From contig CM033109.1 in assembly GCA_019321725.1 (NCBI GenBank), positions 22,227,993-22,291,992 on the forward strand: a stretch of DNA of 64,000 bases. The letters are read 5' to 3'. Position 1 is the first letter of the stretch; the number at the start of each line of letters is the position of its first letter. This stretch comes from Paulownia fortunei (taxonomy: Eukaryota; Streptophyta; Magnoliopsida; Lamiales; Paulowniaceae). The notes below the pieces were generated by a model. That model did not search any database. It was not told the DNA's origin and was given only the letters and a program-made list of their open reading frames with translations. Positions 14,009 through 26,700 of the stretch are shown here, piece after piece. A program made the position numbers and the translations under genes.

Positions 14009-14716
14009 GTATTGATTAAAAGTAAGGTAAGGAAAATTATAAATGTTGTCACAATCAATCAGAGAATTTTGACATGAAAGTGGGACTGAAAATATACCTA
14101 GTAGAAAGTACTCTAGATTTTAAAAGTTCGACTGAACATTAACTGAATAAAGTACAAAAATAATATAATATATAAAAATATCAAATTATTCCAACTTAAT
14201 TTATATTATAATATATTAAAACCCGATTCTAAACTAAAAACATAATTTTCAAACTATTTTGAACAATGTTCTATTTAGTAAAACTACTTTGGTGTCACTT
14301 GATATTAACTTGCTACTTTTTTTTCCAAGTAACATTTCTAGAAAATAGTTTAGATCCATGATGAAATAATAATTTCATAACAATTATTGAAAAAATTGAG
14401 GCCTTAAATAAAAAAATTAGTCTATACCTTTCAGCTGCAACTTTTAGGATCATCTGTTGAGCTATATGGATTCCCCATTTTTCACAAATTCCATCTCACT
14501 TTTTCAAAAGGAAAAAGGACATCACAAGTTTAAAAGTCAAAGGGTTTCAGCAAAGCAGTATATGAATAAAATATAAACAAAAATTAAAACGAGGATATTG
14601 GAGATATAAAGGAGAAGAAGTCCAGATTCTAAGCAGCAAAATTAAGGAGCACAATTGATGTCAAAACATGAATATTTCCAATAATTGCAATAATTCTATA
14701 CTATGAAGAAGGTTGC

Positions 14717-17700
14717 CTAATCATGTGGACCGGAAGCAGCTTCTTTAAGACATGACCTCATGATCTTCCCTAACTTGGAACAAGCATCAAGGCATAACTG
14801 CATTGCCTGCACACAAGATAAATTAGCTTCCTAATAGTACCAAATATTTATAAACGTTTTCTATCTTTGTAAGATGAAAGAACAACAGCAATACAAGTGT
14901 TCCTTTTAGCAGCATAATGCAATGGTGAGTAGAGTAATTTGAGCAAAAAAAAATCTAAGCCAAAAGGTTCTAAATATGCTCATTTTGAGTGCTCTTTTAT
15001 GTACAATTGAAACTGCAGACAAATACAGAGCATTTACAGACAGAAAAATCAGTGAGGCAACATGTTTCCATACCTCATTTATCTTTGGTGTTGACCACTC
15101 TCCCGTGACAGTCATCTGCGTAACCTCATTACGTGATGGCATGCAAGTAATCATTAGACTCCCATCTTGGTAGCTTTCTTCTTCTGATACAGGGTCAATG
15201 AGAAGATTCTTCCCAAGACATGACTGTGCATGAATAGAGAGACGGTAAGATGTGATATGTGGTATTCTTTTAAAAGTATCCCATACAAATTTGAAAATCC
15301 ATTTCAGTCATGAAAGGATAATGGTTTGTTATCCTAACTAAAGAAGTCCACTGGGTATTTTATCCACCAAAATTGTAAAACAAAAAAGAGACTCTGGCTT
15401 ATTAATAAACGAATTCACAACGAAATGGCAATATATGAAGCAGCTTGATTAAGAATCCACAACCATTTAATATGCTGAGTTCTGGATTCCACCAGCTGGT
15501 AAATATGGCTGAGTTTTTAATACTTCCATGACCTTTTCTATTGATAGAGATCCAAAAAGTAGGCCATGTTGAACCCCTCTGTGGCAGGAAAAGTATGCTC
15601 ATGAAGTAGTTAAATTGTCCCAGCCAAAACTAGAGAGCTTTCTTCTAGAAACCCTCTCTACAGTTACAGACAGTTATAAGAATACAGAAAGAAGCATCTG
15701 TATAGCATGAATGGAAAAAGCAGAGCTACTATGAGAGAGTTTACAGCCATTCAATCCAGTGAGTAATTTCAATATTAGAAAAAATGACTGCAACATAATT
15801 CAAGTATTTAATAGACTTCTTTTGGCATCATAACATCATTCGTGCTGTTTAAAGATGCAATATTCTTCATTTTAATGATGTAAGTATAATCAGTCCATTT
15901 CTAAAGTGTGTCCAGGGAGTTCGGCAATGCATTAAAAAGTTGAAAAGCTGTCGGGATATCAAACACTAGTTGCATAACCATTTGGATGTCCAACACAACT
16001 ACCTTTTTTCAAAATCAATTTTCCAAAATCAACTTTAAGGAATCAATTCTATAAAAATTTAAACTCCACTCTTTGTCAAACTCATCATCAGAGTCATTTC
16101 ATAACACATTCAATTACAAAAATAGCAGAAATAGGTAAAATCATTTCCACATTTATTCTGACGAAGGTTTGAGATTTTATGTGCTATTTTTATCCTAAAC
16201 TTAACCAATAGTAAGTGAAGAAAGCTACAATCAAAAGCTACATAACACCAGTGTAATTACTTCTGAATCTTTTCAGGGACGTTTCTAGTAATAGAAGTTT
16301 GTTGTCTGTGAGAGTGGATTCAGTTAAAAATTGGGAGATGTGTGCTATATTTATCATACACTTAACCAATAGGAAGTGAAGGAAGCTACAATCAAAAGCA
16401 AAATAAAAATGGTGATTATACTTCTGAATCTCTTCAGGGACCTTTTCTAATAATAAAAGTTTGTTGTATGTGAGACTGGATTCAGTTAAGAATGGGGAAA
16501 TGCGTTCAAGCTCTCTCTCACGTCTCTGAAGGAATTGGGCCTCAAGAAAGTCTAAGAAAAAAAACAGTATATATATTCATACCACAGAAACAGAGGCAAC
16601 CATGTCATATAACATGATTCCTGCATCTGCAAGAGCAAGACTGGCACATGTTGTAATTACAGGGAGATCACCTGCAGCAATAATATATAATTCTAATAAG
16701 CACAGCAAGTATTAGAGGAAAAATGTCTTAATAGTGACTAGCATCAAAGAGTGGAGCAAATGGTACACATAATTTAACAATTAGCTTGACACAGTAAAGA
16801 ATTGGACAGAAAGCTCAATAATCTATCTTAATGAACCGAGATCAGATTGTCTTGTACTCCTACTAGTTCATCTACATTGTACTACTTCAGCCCACCAATG
16901 TGTGGATATTAGTCTACTTTGATAGTAATTTCTTTGATTCAGAAGTATTATTTGAATTTAATTAGACTTTGGCGATGGTACTTAACTAGACTTTGAATCT
17001 TAATGCAAAAAAATAAATTAGAAAAAAAATACTTCAGCCCCTTATAGTAATAAAAAAAAATCATAACCAAAAACCACAGAACAAAATTTTTGCCTACATT
17101 TCGCCAATCACGTCAACTGTCAAGCGTAAATAATTGATCAATGTAGTAGGAAAAAGAACCAGTAAAGCTACTAAATCCATTAATATCAAATGAATAACCC
17201 AAAAAAGTTAGTCAAACTGAAGCCAAAGTTATACTTACTTCCTCCAGATTCCAATACCAAAGCAAAGACATCAACAGTTGTCTTAGGGAAAGATTGCAGT
17301 ATAATGGCACCCTCCAGAGCTTTGTGGAGCATTGTGGAAAGATCCTTAGTTTCTGGAGCCTGGAAAACCAGTAGCATTATATTCAGATACATAAGTTTAT
17401 TATGGAGTAAGAAAACAAAAGGAGGAAGGATAGAACAGCATCAAAAAAAGAAGAAGATTAACCTGACCACGAACAGGAGTAGCAAAAGCTGTATAACTGA
17501 CATTACAATTCAACCGCCCCATGTTACTATACATCATTGCTTTCTTACTTTCCCTGGGACCAAATCTGAATGGGAAAACCCGATTGAAAAATCAGCATAC
17601 TCCATTATGGAAGATAATATCTAGAAGGAATTTGGAAATGAAAAGATCTAGAACACCTTATTTTGTTGTTTTAAGACGATCCATGCCACACTAACTTTCA

Positions 17701-18531
17701 AAAATCTCACTTAATGGGGGACTTTTGAATGTACTACTTCCCATTAATATTTTTGTTTTGGTCTATCTTAAATGCTTACATCATACCCATCCCATTCAAA
17801 CTTCAAAGGGAAGCTTTAAACTTTAGAGTCACAAGAAATATTTCCCAAGGTTTCTTGAAGGCAAATAAAAAATTAAGAAGTTTATAAAAATAAATGATAA
17901 TTCAATGTTTCTTCTTCTGTGAAAAGCTAAAAGGTCGGTAGACAAAAATGGAGAAATGAGTAGCCAAAAGAAGTCGAGCAATATTTGAAATTTTACTATA
18001 AACTTTTCCTACCTTTGAGAACAATAAAGGAACCTAATAAATGAGAAACAGATAAAACGATATACAAACTTAGAATTTCCTACTATGATAAAGAGATTGA
18101 AGGGATCTTCCAAAGGTTTCCCGCTTTTGATGATAAGCCCTTTTTCATTCTTCCAACTTAAAATTTTCAAACCATAAATAACATTTGTGCAGCATAACTA
18201 ATTCAAGCAACAATGAGTTTAAAAATGGGAAGACTGGCGAATAATATTAAAAAAACACAGAATTTTGATCAAACAAAACATGTGTAAGATGTGGAGGTAT
18301 AGCAACTCAAATAACTGTTATAGTACCTTCTAATAAATTAAGCATGTACTTACACAGATACAATGACCTTGGTGTTTCCAAACTCTGCATAAGCAGACCC
18401 TGATGCAGAATTCACTGCCCCAGTCCTTAGAACTGCAGGATTCCAACCAAAATGATTACCAATAAGTGTTAATATAAGAGTATCATGTCAACTATAATCC
18501 AGAAAAAAATGACATTAAGCTTTCCAAATAA

Positions 18532-18571
<40 letters not shown>

Positions 18572-21500
18572 ACTAAACCTACTTATGTTCCTCTCTCTCT
18601 CTCTCTCTGTGACTAAGCCTACTTATGTCCACTTGCAGATAGAGAAGATTACTAGCAAAAATGTCATCTTATTAAAGCATATGCACCTTTACAAGATGCA
18701 AGGTGAGATTTTCTGCAAATAAAAGTGTGCTACCATATGAATCTCTACTGTAAAGAGAAAGAGAGGCTAACCAACTAAGCAACCAGCATAATAACACCTT
18801 GGCACAAAAGAATTTTTAAGAAAAAGAGAAGTCAAAGGAATATCATATCTTTACTAAAATATTATAAAAGTTGAGTTACATGCTAGGGCATTAAACAAAT
18901 CTCTAAACAGTTCAGGGAACGAATGCCATGTAAATTTACCTAAGTTTTAACTGAAGAAAACAAACTAGCACTACACAATCAAACAGTCAAGAATAATTGG
19001 TTAGAACACTAAAAATTGGAAATAATTTGTACCAAGTGACAGCAATTGTATTTTGTACTTGAGGACTGATATCCAATGGTTTCTAAGAAGTAAAAGAGAT
19101 TTGAGGAGTTAAATACCAAGTTTTTACCCAATATTCTATCCTGTAAGGAGGCAGTGTTTCTGGCATATATCGTAAATTTCCAAGTAAAGAACATTCCCCA
19201 TACATAATAATGGTAAAAAACCAACATGCTTGAAAATTACGTCCCAGTCGTCACGTAAGTTAAGTAGTGTTTATATGGTTTATTGCTAGCCATTAAAGTC
19301 CAGCATTTGAAAGATAAAGCATGGAAGCCCTTGGATAAAGTAGTGCAAAAGGTCCATTATACTGTCGTGCGACTATCTTGTCAACAGACGAGTTCCCATA
19401 AGAAGAATCAATAGTAGGAAAATGTGAAGAAAAATAGCTTTTCCATCTGCCGACTGGAAAACCCTGAGATACACACAGGTGTCCTTGCGATTGTCAGATC
19501 TTCAGGTGAGGTGCAACAACAAGTGTCATATGTATTAATCGAAGAAAATTATCTTTTCTACATCTACCCCTCAAAACCCTCATTTTTTATATTAAAAATA
19601 AATTTCATTTAGAAAGAAAGAGAGATTACAAGGAAGAGGACAAGACGTCCTCAAAAACACGAATAATTTACATAAAATTTGCTTGTCAACTGCAAGTCCA
19701 TAAAGATATACCCTTAAACAAACCTATTTCCGTGCACCAAAGAGATGCAAGGATGTAACTTTCTGCCAAATGCAACTATTAGTCGACTAATAGTCCGTAA
19801 AGATACGTGTACTCCTTTCTACTCAAAATTAACCAAGTCATAGCAAAAACAGCCTGTTTCCACAGCATCTTAGTTTCTTTGCTTCCTTGGACACCTATAA
19901 ACCGCATGAAGAATATCTCACTTAAGATGGAACTTCAATCATATCTCCCAAAGTGCCTTTGCAAGTGGACAATGCAAAAAAGATGACCATGATTCTTGTG
20001 ATTTTTACATAAAACACACCACTGTGGGCAGAGTGCCTTATAAGGTCTCATCATTTGTAATAAATCATTGGTGTTTAGCCTCTCATGTACTAATGACCAA
20101 CTGAAAGCCTTAATCTTGGATGGCACCTTTGCTTTCCAAAAGGGTTGGTGTAAAATAAAAGGTCGAGGAGATGGGTAGTGAGCGAGAAAACGAAAGAAAG
20201 AATTACAGGTGCGGAAGGATCAATACTCCAGACTCTATAATCAGCAGAAAAAGAACTGTAGGAGAATTACAAGGTCACTAGCTTCTCTATCATTTAGGTC
20301 CCTAAAGAAATGAAAGTTCCAAGAATAAGGAGAGCCTGTATAAAAGGAAGACATTGGGGCATCATGGACAAGAGAAAGATGATCAAGTCATGGAAAAACT
20401 AAATAAAGTGGTCTATCGTCTAGCCAAATATCCTCCCAAAACCAGACCTTGGCTCCATTACCTATTCTGTACACAATCAGAGAGAAAAAGGTAGAATATA
20501 CCTGAGAAACAAATTTCCCCTCAAAATCCTCATGATATGTGATGGATTTTATACGCCATATGAGGAGGCATGGGTCACCTGGTTCTTGAAAACATTATAT
20601 CTATAAACACAATTTTGTTCACTTCCCTCCACTTCCCAGCCCCGAGATCCCACATGGCGTCATGCAAGTTGCATCAGTCCTTAGGATCTCAGCCACAAAA
20701 CATGGCCCACCAAGCTTCTCAACCTTGTAATGATAGTGGTGATCCCAGATCGCACTACCATCCGAACATCTGATTTTTTTTCAAATATTTAACTTGGTAG
20801 CTGTAAAAATAGGATATACCAGTTTCCTGTTTCTGAAGTGAAAATAGAATAGCCATGTGTTGCCTGTATTAACATAAATATCATCACTACGTATTTTAAT
20901 ATCAGCATTAGATGATGGCTTTCCACCCAGTTAAGAATGAATACTTGTAACTATTTATCCTTTGGTGGCCACAATTAGATCTAGCACGTGGCACTCATAT
21001 CCAATTCACCAAATATACCCATTAATTAGGATCACACAGACCATATTACTAAGGTAGTACAAATGACATGAGATGATGTATGCTGCTTTCTTGCTCCCAG
21101 CTTTATCATTATATATCTTTCGCCTATACATAATACAGTTATAACATCAAAATTCCCTCTTAGCCCTCTAAAATAGAAATCATTCCTTTTGCCACATAAA
21201 GAAAGATAGTAGTACAAAATCAATGTTAAAAAATCAGGAAAATAAATTACAAATAAGCACTTGATTTTGTTCCAATTTATGTTTATTTTCTACTTTATAA
21301 GGCTCCAAAGTCATGATTCTCCTCCTCTTGTACACCAACTCACTCCTAACCAAAAGGCAAGAAAGAGGAAGATAGAAATGGCTCTAACACAAGCTGCCAT
21401 GACTCAGACATGGAAAACTTGCAACTGCATTCTTTTCTATCAGCATCTTTATGTTTTGGTAAAATTTCGCAAATCAATTAAAACCAAATGCCAAGAACAT

Positions 21501-22047
21501 TAAAACATTACATGAAATTTAGAATGGAAAAATAGTAATCCATATAACCTACACAGGCAACAGAAAGTAACAATTAATTAAGAACAATATAAATTCATAG
21601 TAAAACTCCTCAGTCCACAATTCTTCATATGTGGTATTCAATAGCTGAATACCGTATCATTCGATCAACTCAATGGCACTTGAGATGTAGTAAAAAGCAG
21701 ATAACAAAACCATTCAAGAATTCCATAACAAAAACACAAAATTCAAAATGCTCAATTTCAAAACACACAATCATAACATGGTCTAGATAGTACCGAAATG
21801 CTAGACAAGCGAATAGAATCGCGCCCAATAATTTTGCAATAAAACTCGCACATTCACATACAAAAAAATACACGCAAACGTACAAAGTTTGCACATGACT
21901 ATACGTACATGCAGGGCGGCACTGGTGGAGGCTGCGGCCGTCGGGTCGGACCCAATCGGAGTCGGTGAGAATGGGAGGCCTCTTCTTCTTCTGACCGGTC
22001 AGCGACGGCGAGTAGGTCGCCGGCGTCGCGCTTGATTTTCCGGCCAT
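14717..22047 (-). CDS. MTR3: Exosome complex core subunit MTR3 (RNase PH fold)
   Basis: Seven exons join in frame to 256 aa: 22047-21909, 18432-18354, 17565-17463, 17359-17239, 16671-16583, 15223-15074 and 14806-14717. The protein starts MAGKSSATPATYSPS and has WVRPDGRSLHQCRPA, the RNase PH entry motif, then AVNSASGSAYAEFGNTKVIV, FGPRESKK, GRLNCNVSYTAFATP, ALVLESGGSDLP and DAGIMLYDMVASVSV, and it ends in a short helix (LKEAASGPHD). Family knowledge: MTR3 is one of six RNase PH-like subunits of the nine-subunit ring that threads RNA for 3'-5' processing and decay in nucleus and cytoplasm. Plant MTR3 proteins are about this length, so the model looks complete. All junctions are GT-AG and the phases sum to a clean frame. 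Intron 1 (about 3.5 kb) holds LINE debris and intron 5 holds a 161-bp tandem duplication. RRP46 is the nearest alternative but fits the N-terminus less well. Confidence 0.92.
16180..16502. repeat. 161-bp tandem duplication in MTR3 intron 5
   Basis: The segment beginning TGTGCTATTTTTATCC at 16,180 recurs from TGTGCTATATTTATC at 16,341. Both copies carry AACTTAACCAATAG-type, GAAGCTACAATCAAAAGC and TTGTTG(T)(C/A)TGTGAGA words in the same order and end near CAGTTAA(A/G)AATG/TGGG. The copies have diverged clearly, so this is not a recent event or an assembly artefact. Confidence 0.85.
18536..18630. repeat. Duplicated (CT)n microsatellite unit in MTR3 intron 1
   Basis: A CT tract (18,536-18,566) followed by GTGACTAAACCTACTTATGT is repeated immediately as a shorter CT tract (about 18,591-18,608) followed by GTGACTAAGCCTACTTATGT. 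This is a local tandem duplication that includes unique flanking sequence. Confidence 0.9.
19770..20500 (-). mobile_element. Decayed LINE (non-LTR retrotransposon) 3' coding remnant in MTR3 intron 1
   Basis: On the minus strand, fragments in shifting frames read AKVWFWEDIWLDDRPLY, then SPYSWNFHFFRDLNDRE, DYRVWSIDPSAP and PSKIKAFSWSLVHERLNTND...CPQWCVLCKNHKNHGHLF. This order, with the Cys/His-rich WCVLC...H segment, is that of the C-terminal zf-RVT region downstream of plant LINE reverse transcriptases. Stops and frameshifts interrupt it, and the reverse transcriptase and endonuclease are absent. It lies in the same orientation as the host gene. No poly(A) tail or target-site duplication was identified. 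Confidence 0.7.
20501..21908 (-). other. Remainder of MTR3 intron 1
   Basis: Non-coding intron sequence between the LINE remnant and exon 1. The GC-richer patch at 20,620-20,760 (CCCCGAGATCCCACATGG region) may be more transposon-derived sequence, but I could not place it. No exon-like conservation or splice-flanked frame was found. Confidence 0.5.
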
Positions 22048-22072
22048 CTTCGTTTTATCAGTCTGTGTGTGT

Positions 22073-22097
22073 GGGTGGGGCGTGGGGGGCGGAGGGG
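22073..22097 (+). promoter_or_regulatory. G-quadruplex-type motif in MTR3 5' leader/promoter
   Basis: Runs GGG-T-GGGG-CGT-GGGGGG-CGGA-GGGG lie 26-50 nt upstream of the MTR3 start codon, with the G-rich strand opposite the coding strand. Four runs of at least three G with short loops fit the standard quadruplex pattern. Folding in vivo is inferred only. Confidence 0.5.
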
Positions 22098-22199
22098 TGG
22101 AGAGAGGTGGCTGTGGCTCGCTTTTTGTGTATTGTGCGAGGTTTTGAATTACGACCCCATCGAACACCTCAATTTCACTGGGGTTTTTAAAAAAATTTA

Positions 22200-23740
22200 A
22201 ATAAAATTATAAGGAAATATTATATTTGGTGTTATTTTGAGTGTTTTAGAAAGAAAAAAAAATTATAAAAATATATCTAGGAGTGAGATTAGTAAATGTA
22301 CAAGAATAGATATGTATTAGAATAATTTATTAAAAAAAAAATATTATGATTTATTTATGTGAAAAATATAGTTGGATGAACTATTTTCAGATTTATATTT
22401 TTTTATTGGAGATGTTTGATTAATTGGAATACATTAAATTTTTATAGTATATTATATTATTACTATAATACGATAATGATTAGAAAATATATATTATTCT
22501 AAGATAATAATTGAAAACTATAAACATATATTATTTATTTCTATAATAATTGAGATATACATATATATATATGTAATATTTATATATATATATATATACA
22601 TGTGCGTGCGCGTGTATGATTATGAAGATATATAAAGAAAGGAGAAAAATAAAATAAAATGAGACTTCATTCATTGTTTTGGGATAAAAATATAATTCTG
22701 CAAAAACTATATCTATCAAATGTATTTTTATTTTCAAGAATGAAAATAAAACCAATATGTAGCACTTACTGCATTTCAATTGGATGATTTAAAACTCATT
22801 TTAAAAAATAAATTGTTTATAGCTAGTTTTAGATCACTTTATTGGTTATAAAGAGAAATCTATACATAATAAATTAAAAATATTAATATTTATCACTACT
22901 TTTAAAAATAATAATACAAAAATTTTGAAATTTTTAATTCATATCTAAAATTCTATACTAAACAATATTGATATGGTATAATTTGTTAACATCGAAAATT
23001 TGCTCACCATGATTTCATTCGTCCTATATTCGATACAAACATTTTTTTTTAAGATCCATTATGATAATAAAAAAAATTTCTGCATATACACTCAAATCGG
23101 TCAATTATAATAGAATTTGATGAATCAGCCCGAACCGGCTAATCAATGGGATGCCCTAATACACTTACAAAATTTCACTTTAGCCAATGCTACAATCAAA
23201 GGAATAATTTGAACGAACTTCTTAATAGCATTATTGATTAAAAATGAATTTTCAGAAGGCGGATATTGCTGATTGAATTTTAAGCGCCATGCCTATTACT
23301 AACATTCAATGTTTCAAGCCTGGAAGTTAGAGCAACAAGAGATTTTCAAATATGCATGACTCATTGTTCCATTCACTTTTCATCTCTAAATGTACACACA
23401 AGAAGTACAAAAGCATTCCATCAGCTACCACTTCTACTTTTATATCCTGAAGTCTCAACAAACGAACGAAAGAACGAATCTAACCGTATGTCCTAAAACT
23501 ATTTACATAGAAAAATGAGAGCCATCATAGAATATGTTATGCCCCTTACCAGTTCTGTGATTTTTAGAGGTAATTTCATTAGGGAAATGAGATCAGACAT
23601 GGAAATGCCCTCCTTGCTTTGGTTCTTTTCATCAGCAGCAATTTATTTGGAGGGCCACTTAAAACACTATTGTGTCGTTGAGTACGCGTTCCAAGCCATC
23701 AGCAAACATGCAAGCCAGCTCTTGATCTGTTTGTGCACCT
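22200..23740. other. Spacer between MTR3 and NCRK genes
   Basis: Strongly A/T-rich DNA with no gene. It contains TA/TG dinucleotide tracts around 22,555-22,615. The part near 23,300-23,740 is less A/T-rich and probably includes the 3' UTR of the NCRK gene. Confidence 0.6.
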
Positions 23741-23741
23741 G

Positions 23742-26700
23742 TCATGTAATTTTGACTATATGGGAATCAACATTTGGCAAACAGAAGGACTCGAACCGTG
23801 GTTCAGTTATATCCACCACTTCATCGTCTTGTAAGCGCCAACGTCGAGACTTTGAGGTCAGGAGCATCAGTTTCTCAATGTCAGTGGATGAATCATGTGC
23901 TTCTTTCTCATTCTTTGTGATGCAGAATTTACAGCCAGGATTCGTTGGCGACAAGCATTTAGCAGGCATTTCAGATGTAATTTGCTTGATTTCCTCAGTT
24001 GCAGAGGTGTGGTAAAGTTTACCATCACATGTCTCTGGATTTCCACTTCTCATGCCAACAGCGGATGAATACTGATATGTGAGACAGGTGACAGTTTGAG
24101 AAATTAGAAATCATTTCAGCTAAAAGGTATTAGCAAATATATATACATATATTTTTGAATCAGAGAGACTTGTATGAATTTCAGGCCCTCAAGTGATCTA
24201 GTTAGTACAGAAGTCATCGTTTTGGGGCAGAAAAAGAAGGGACAAACTTGATTTGATCTGAGGCCTCTAAAGAGAATTCTTTTCTGCAACGCTTCTAGCT
24301 GGAGTAAACTACTCAGACAGGGTTGGTGTATAATTGTATTACTGGATATTCGTACAAGCCATTAAATAGATATTTAAGATCATAGTTCCTCTTAAAAGAT
24401 AAAGAAAAAGCATGCATGACCATAATATGTCATTTTACAGGACAGATGTAATATGAGCATCAGCCCTGTAGATTACCTGAAACGCACGTATAGACAAATT
24501 TTTCCTTTTAGATTTGTCTGGTGCAATAGTCGAAAGAATTTGGACCACCTCACTCATGCTTGGTCGAGAATCAGGATCCAATAACAGGCACTCCTTTGCT
24601 AAGTAGGCCATTACCTGCATCTCTTCTTCTTGGAAAGTACCTTTGAGACGTGGATCAGGTAACTCCAAAATCACTTGCTTACTGTCATGCAAACGAGGTG
24701 TTGCCTGAGATGAGGTCAAAATTAGTTTCATATCAGTCTAACAGTACGAACACAATAATTCCTGTTCCTTGGAAGGATAAAGGAATCAATTAAACAACTA
24801 GACAGCAAATTACTTTTGTAGCTCAACGGCATCAGAGCTCATTTATTGATAATTAGTGTCAAGAATACAAGAAGAATTTCCAAATCATCAAATTCTTAAT
24901 TATTGCGGATGGTCAATCATTCTTTGCATTCAAATATTATCAAAGCTAATTGCAGATGCATTTGAAATGTGAATATATAAAGAAATCAATCATCGCCATC
25001 GGCAAAATTTTCAGGCTAAAACATCAAAAACAACGAAAACTCGTACCCATATTACTAAACTTTCTTCCCCTTTATTAGATGACTTGTAGATGGGTTTTCG
25101 ACCAGTGATCAGTTCAAGAAGAACTACCCCAAAACTGAAAACATCGGACTTTAAAGAAGCTCTTCCAACAATTGCATACTCAGGTGCAAAGTAACCGAAG
25201 GTCCCTTGCATTCTAGCTGGAGAACTGGAACAGCTGAGAATGCCATCATTATGTAGGTGTTTAGCCATGCCAAGATCAGTAATCTGCACGCATAGACATA
25301 TAATATTCACATGTAACAAGCTGAAAACAATGTTCTTCCAGAAAGTAATGATAGACTAATGAATTTAGAAGTAAGAAAATGATTTACTAACAACATTTAC
25401 GTTGTCTAACATATTTGATACAAGTCAAAACTTTGAACAATCTAGTACCTAACCAATATTAATTTGGTTCTAGAGATTTTATTCACGAATTCCCTATATT
25501 TTTCTCCATTGCCAGAGATTATTACATACCTTGGCTCTCCACTTCTCATCTAAAAGAATGTTAGTGGATTTGACATCTCTGTGCAATATTCTCGGCGCAG
25601 CAGCTTCATGGAGATATTCCAAGCCACGTGCAGCTCCAAGAGCTATTGCAACTCGAGTATTCCACTCCAAACATTGGCCCAAATCCCCATCCAGACACTC
25701 CCTGAGATTACCATTAGGAATATACTCAAACACCAGTAGCCTCTCAGCATGCTTTCCTTGGTGTTCTGAGCAGTATCCAAGCAAAGGAACCACGTGACAG
25801 TGATGAAGTCTTGATATCAGTTCTATCTGAATGCACAGAAAGGTGATATTTATGGCATTTCTTTGTGAAATAACCACGATACTAAATGTGACAAACATTT
25901 TTGCCCTACAAAAATCAAATATTAGCCGTTTGAGTTAGTACCTCAGCCAAGAAAACATGTTCTGCATCTGGGCCTCCTTGAGTTTTCATCCTCTTAATTG
26001 CAACAGTTCTACCATCTCTGAGATTACCACGGTAGACGTGGCTGCTTCCTCCAACTCCAATCAAATTAGTATCAGAAAATTTGTTTGTTGCACTTTCCAG
26101 TTCGGAATATGAAAATTGTATTATTGTTCCATGTATTGCTCCTGTTCTGCTTCTGAATAGGACAGAAGTCTTGGGAATGCATCCTTTAGACAAGAATAAA
26201 TAAAAACAAAATTTACAGATATGTCGAGCAATCACAAAACCTGCTTCAGTTGAATAAATTTGTAGGTTAAGGAATAATGAGAAGCAGAAAATTTAATCCA
26301 CAAATTTTAAACAGGGTGTTTACCTATAAATGGTTTGACAGAGGAATCTAAATACCCTGTGTATACTGGCATTGAGGAAGCCCCATGGCTCATCAAGTTG
26401 GTAGCACTACTAAAACTTGTTAGTCTATCTGATGAAGATGAAGCCCATTGAACAGGATGTTTATCCTTTCGATAGATAAACCACAACACTGAAGCAACGA
26501 ATGCAAGAGCCATGAGGACTACACACAGTAGGAGAACTATTACCACAACTTTGCTGGAAATCCGCTTCTTTGAAGGCTCTAACTCAGATAAAGTCCCTAT
26601 AAAGACATCATAGCAGAGTATATAAGCATATGCCAAGGACCACTTTTTTTTGAAACAATGCTGCAAATGATCATTTGAAATTCTCATAAATCAAGTAATT

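Larger units (their letters stand above)
11490..14640. other. Intergenic spacer between CNGC15-like and MTR3 genes
   Basis: Mostly A/T-rich DNA with no convincing coding exon. It contains an inverted-repeat block at 12,150-12,230, a GC-richer island at 13,740-13,930 with an inverted repeat around TGGGCCC, and a compound microsatellite at 13,946-14,008. The segment just before 14,717 should be the MTR3 3' UTR. Confidence 0.6.

Noticed and set aside
23515..24015. 166-codon plus-strand frame opposite the NCRK tail
   Set aside because: It overlaps the last NCRK exon in antisense and has no family signature.
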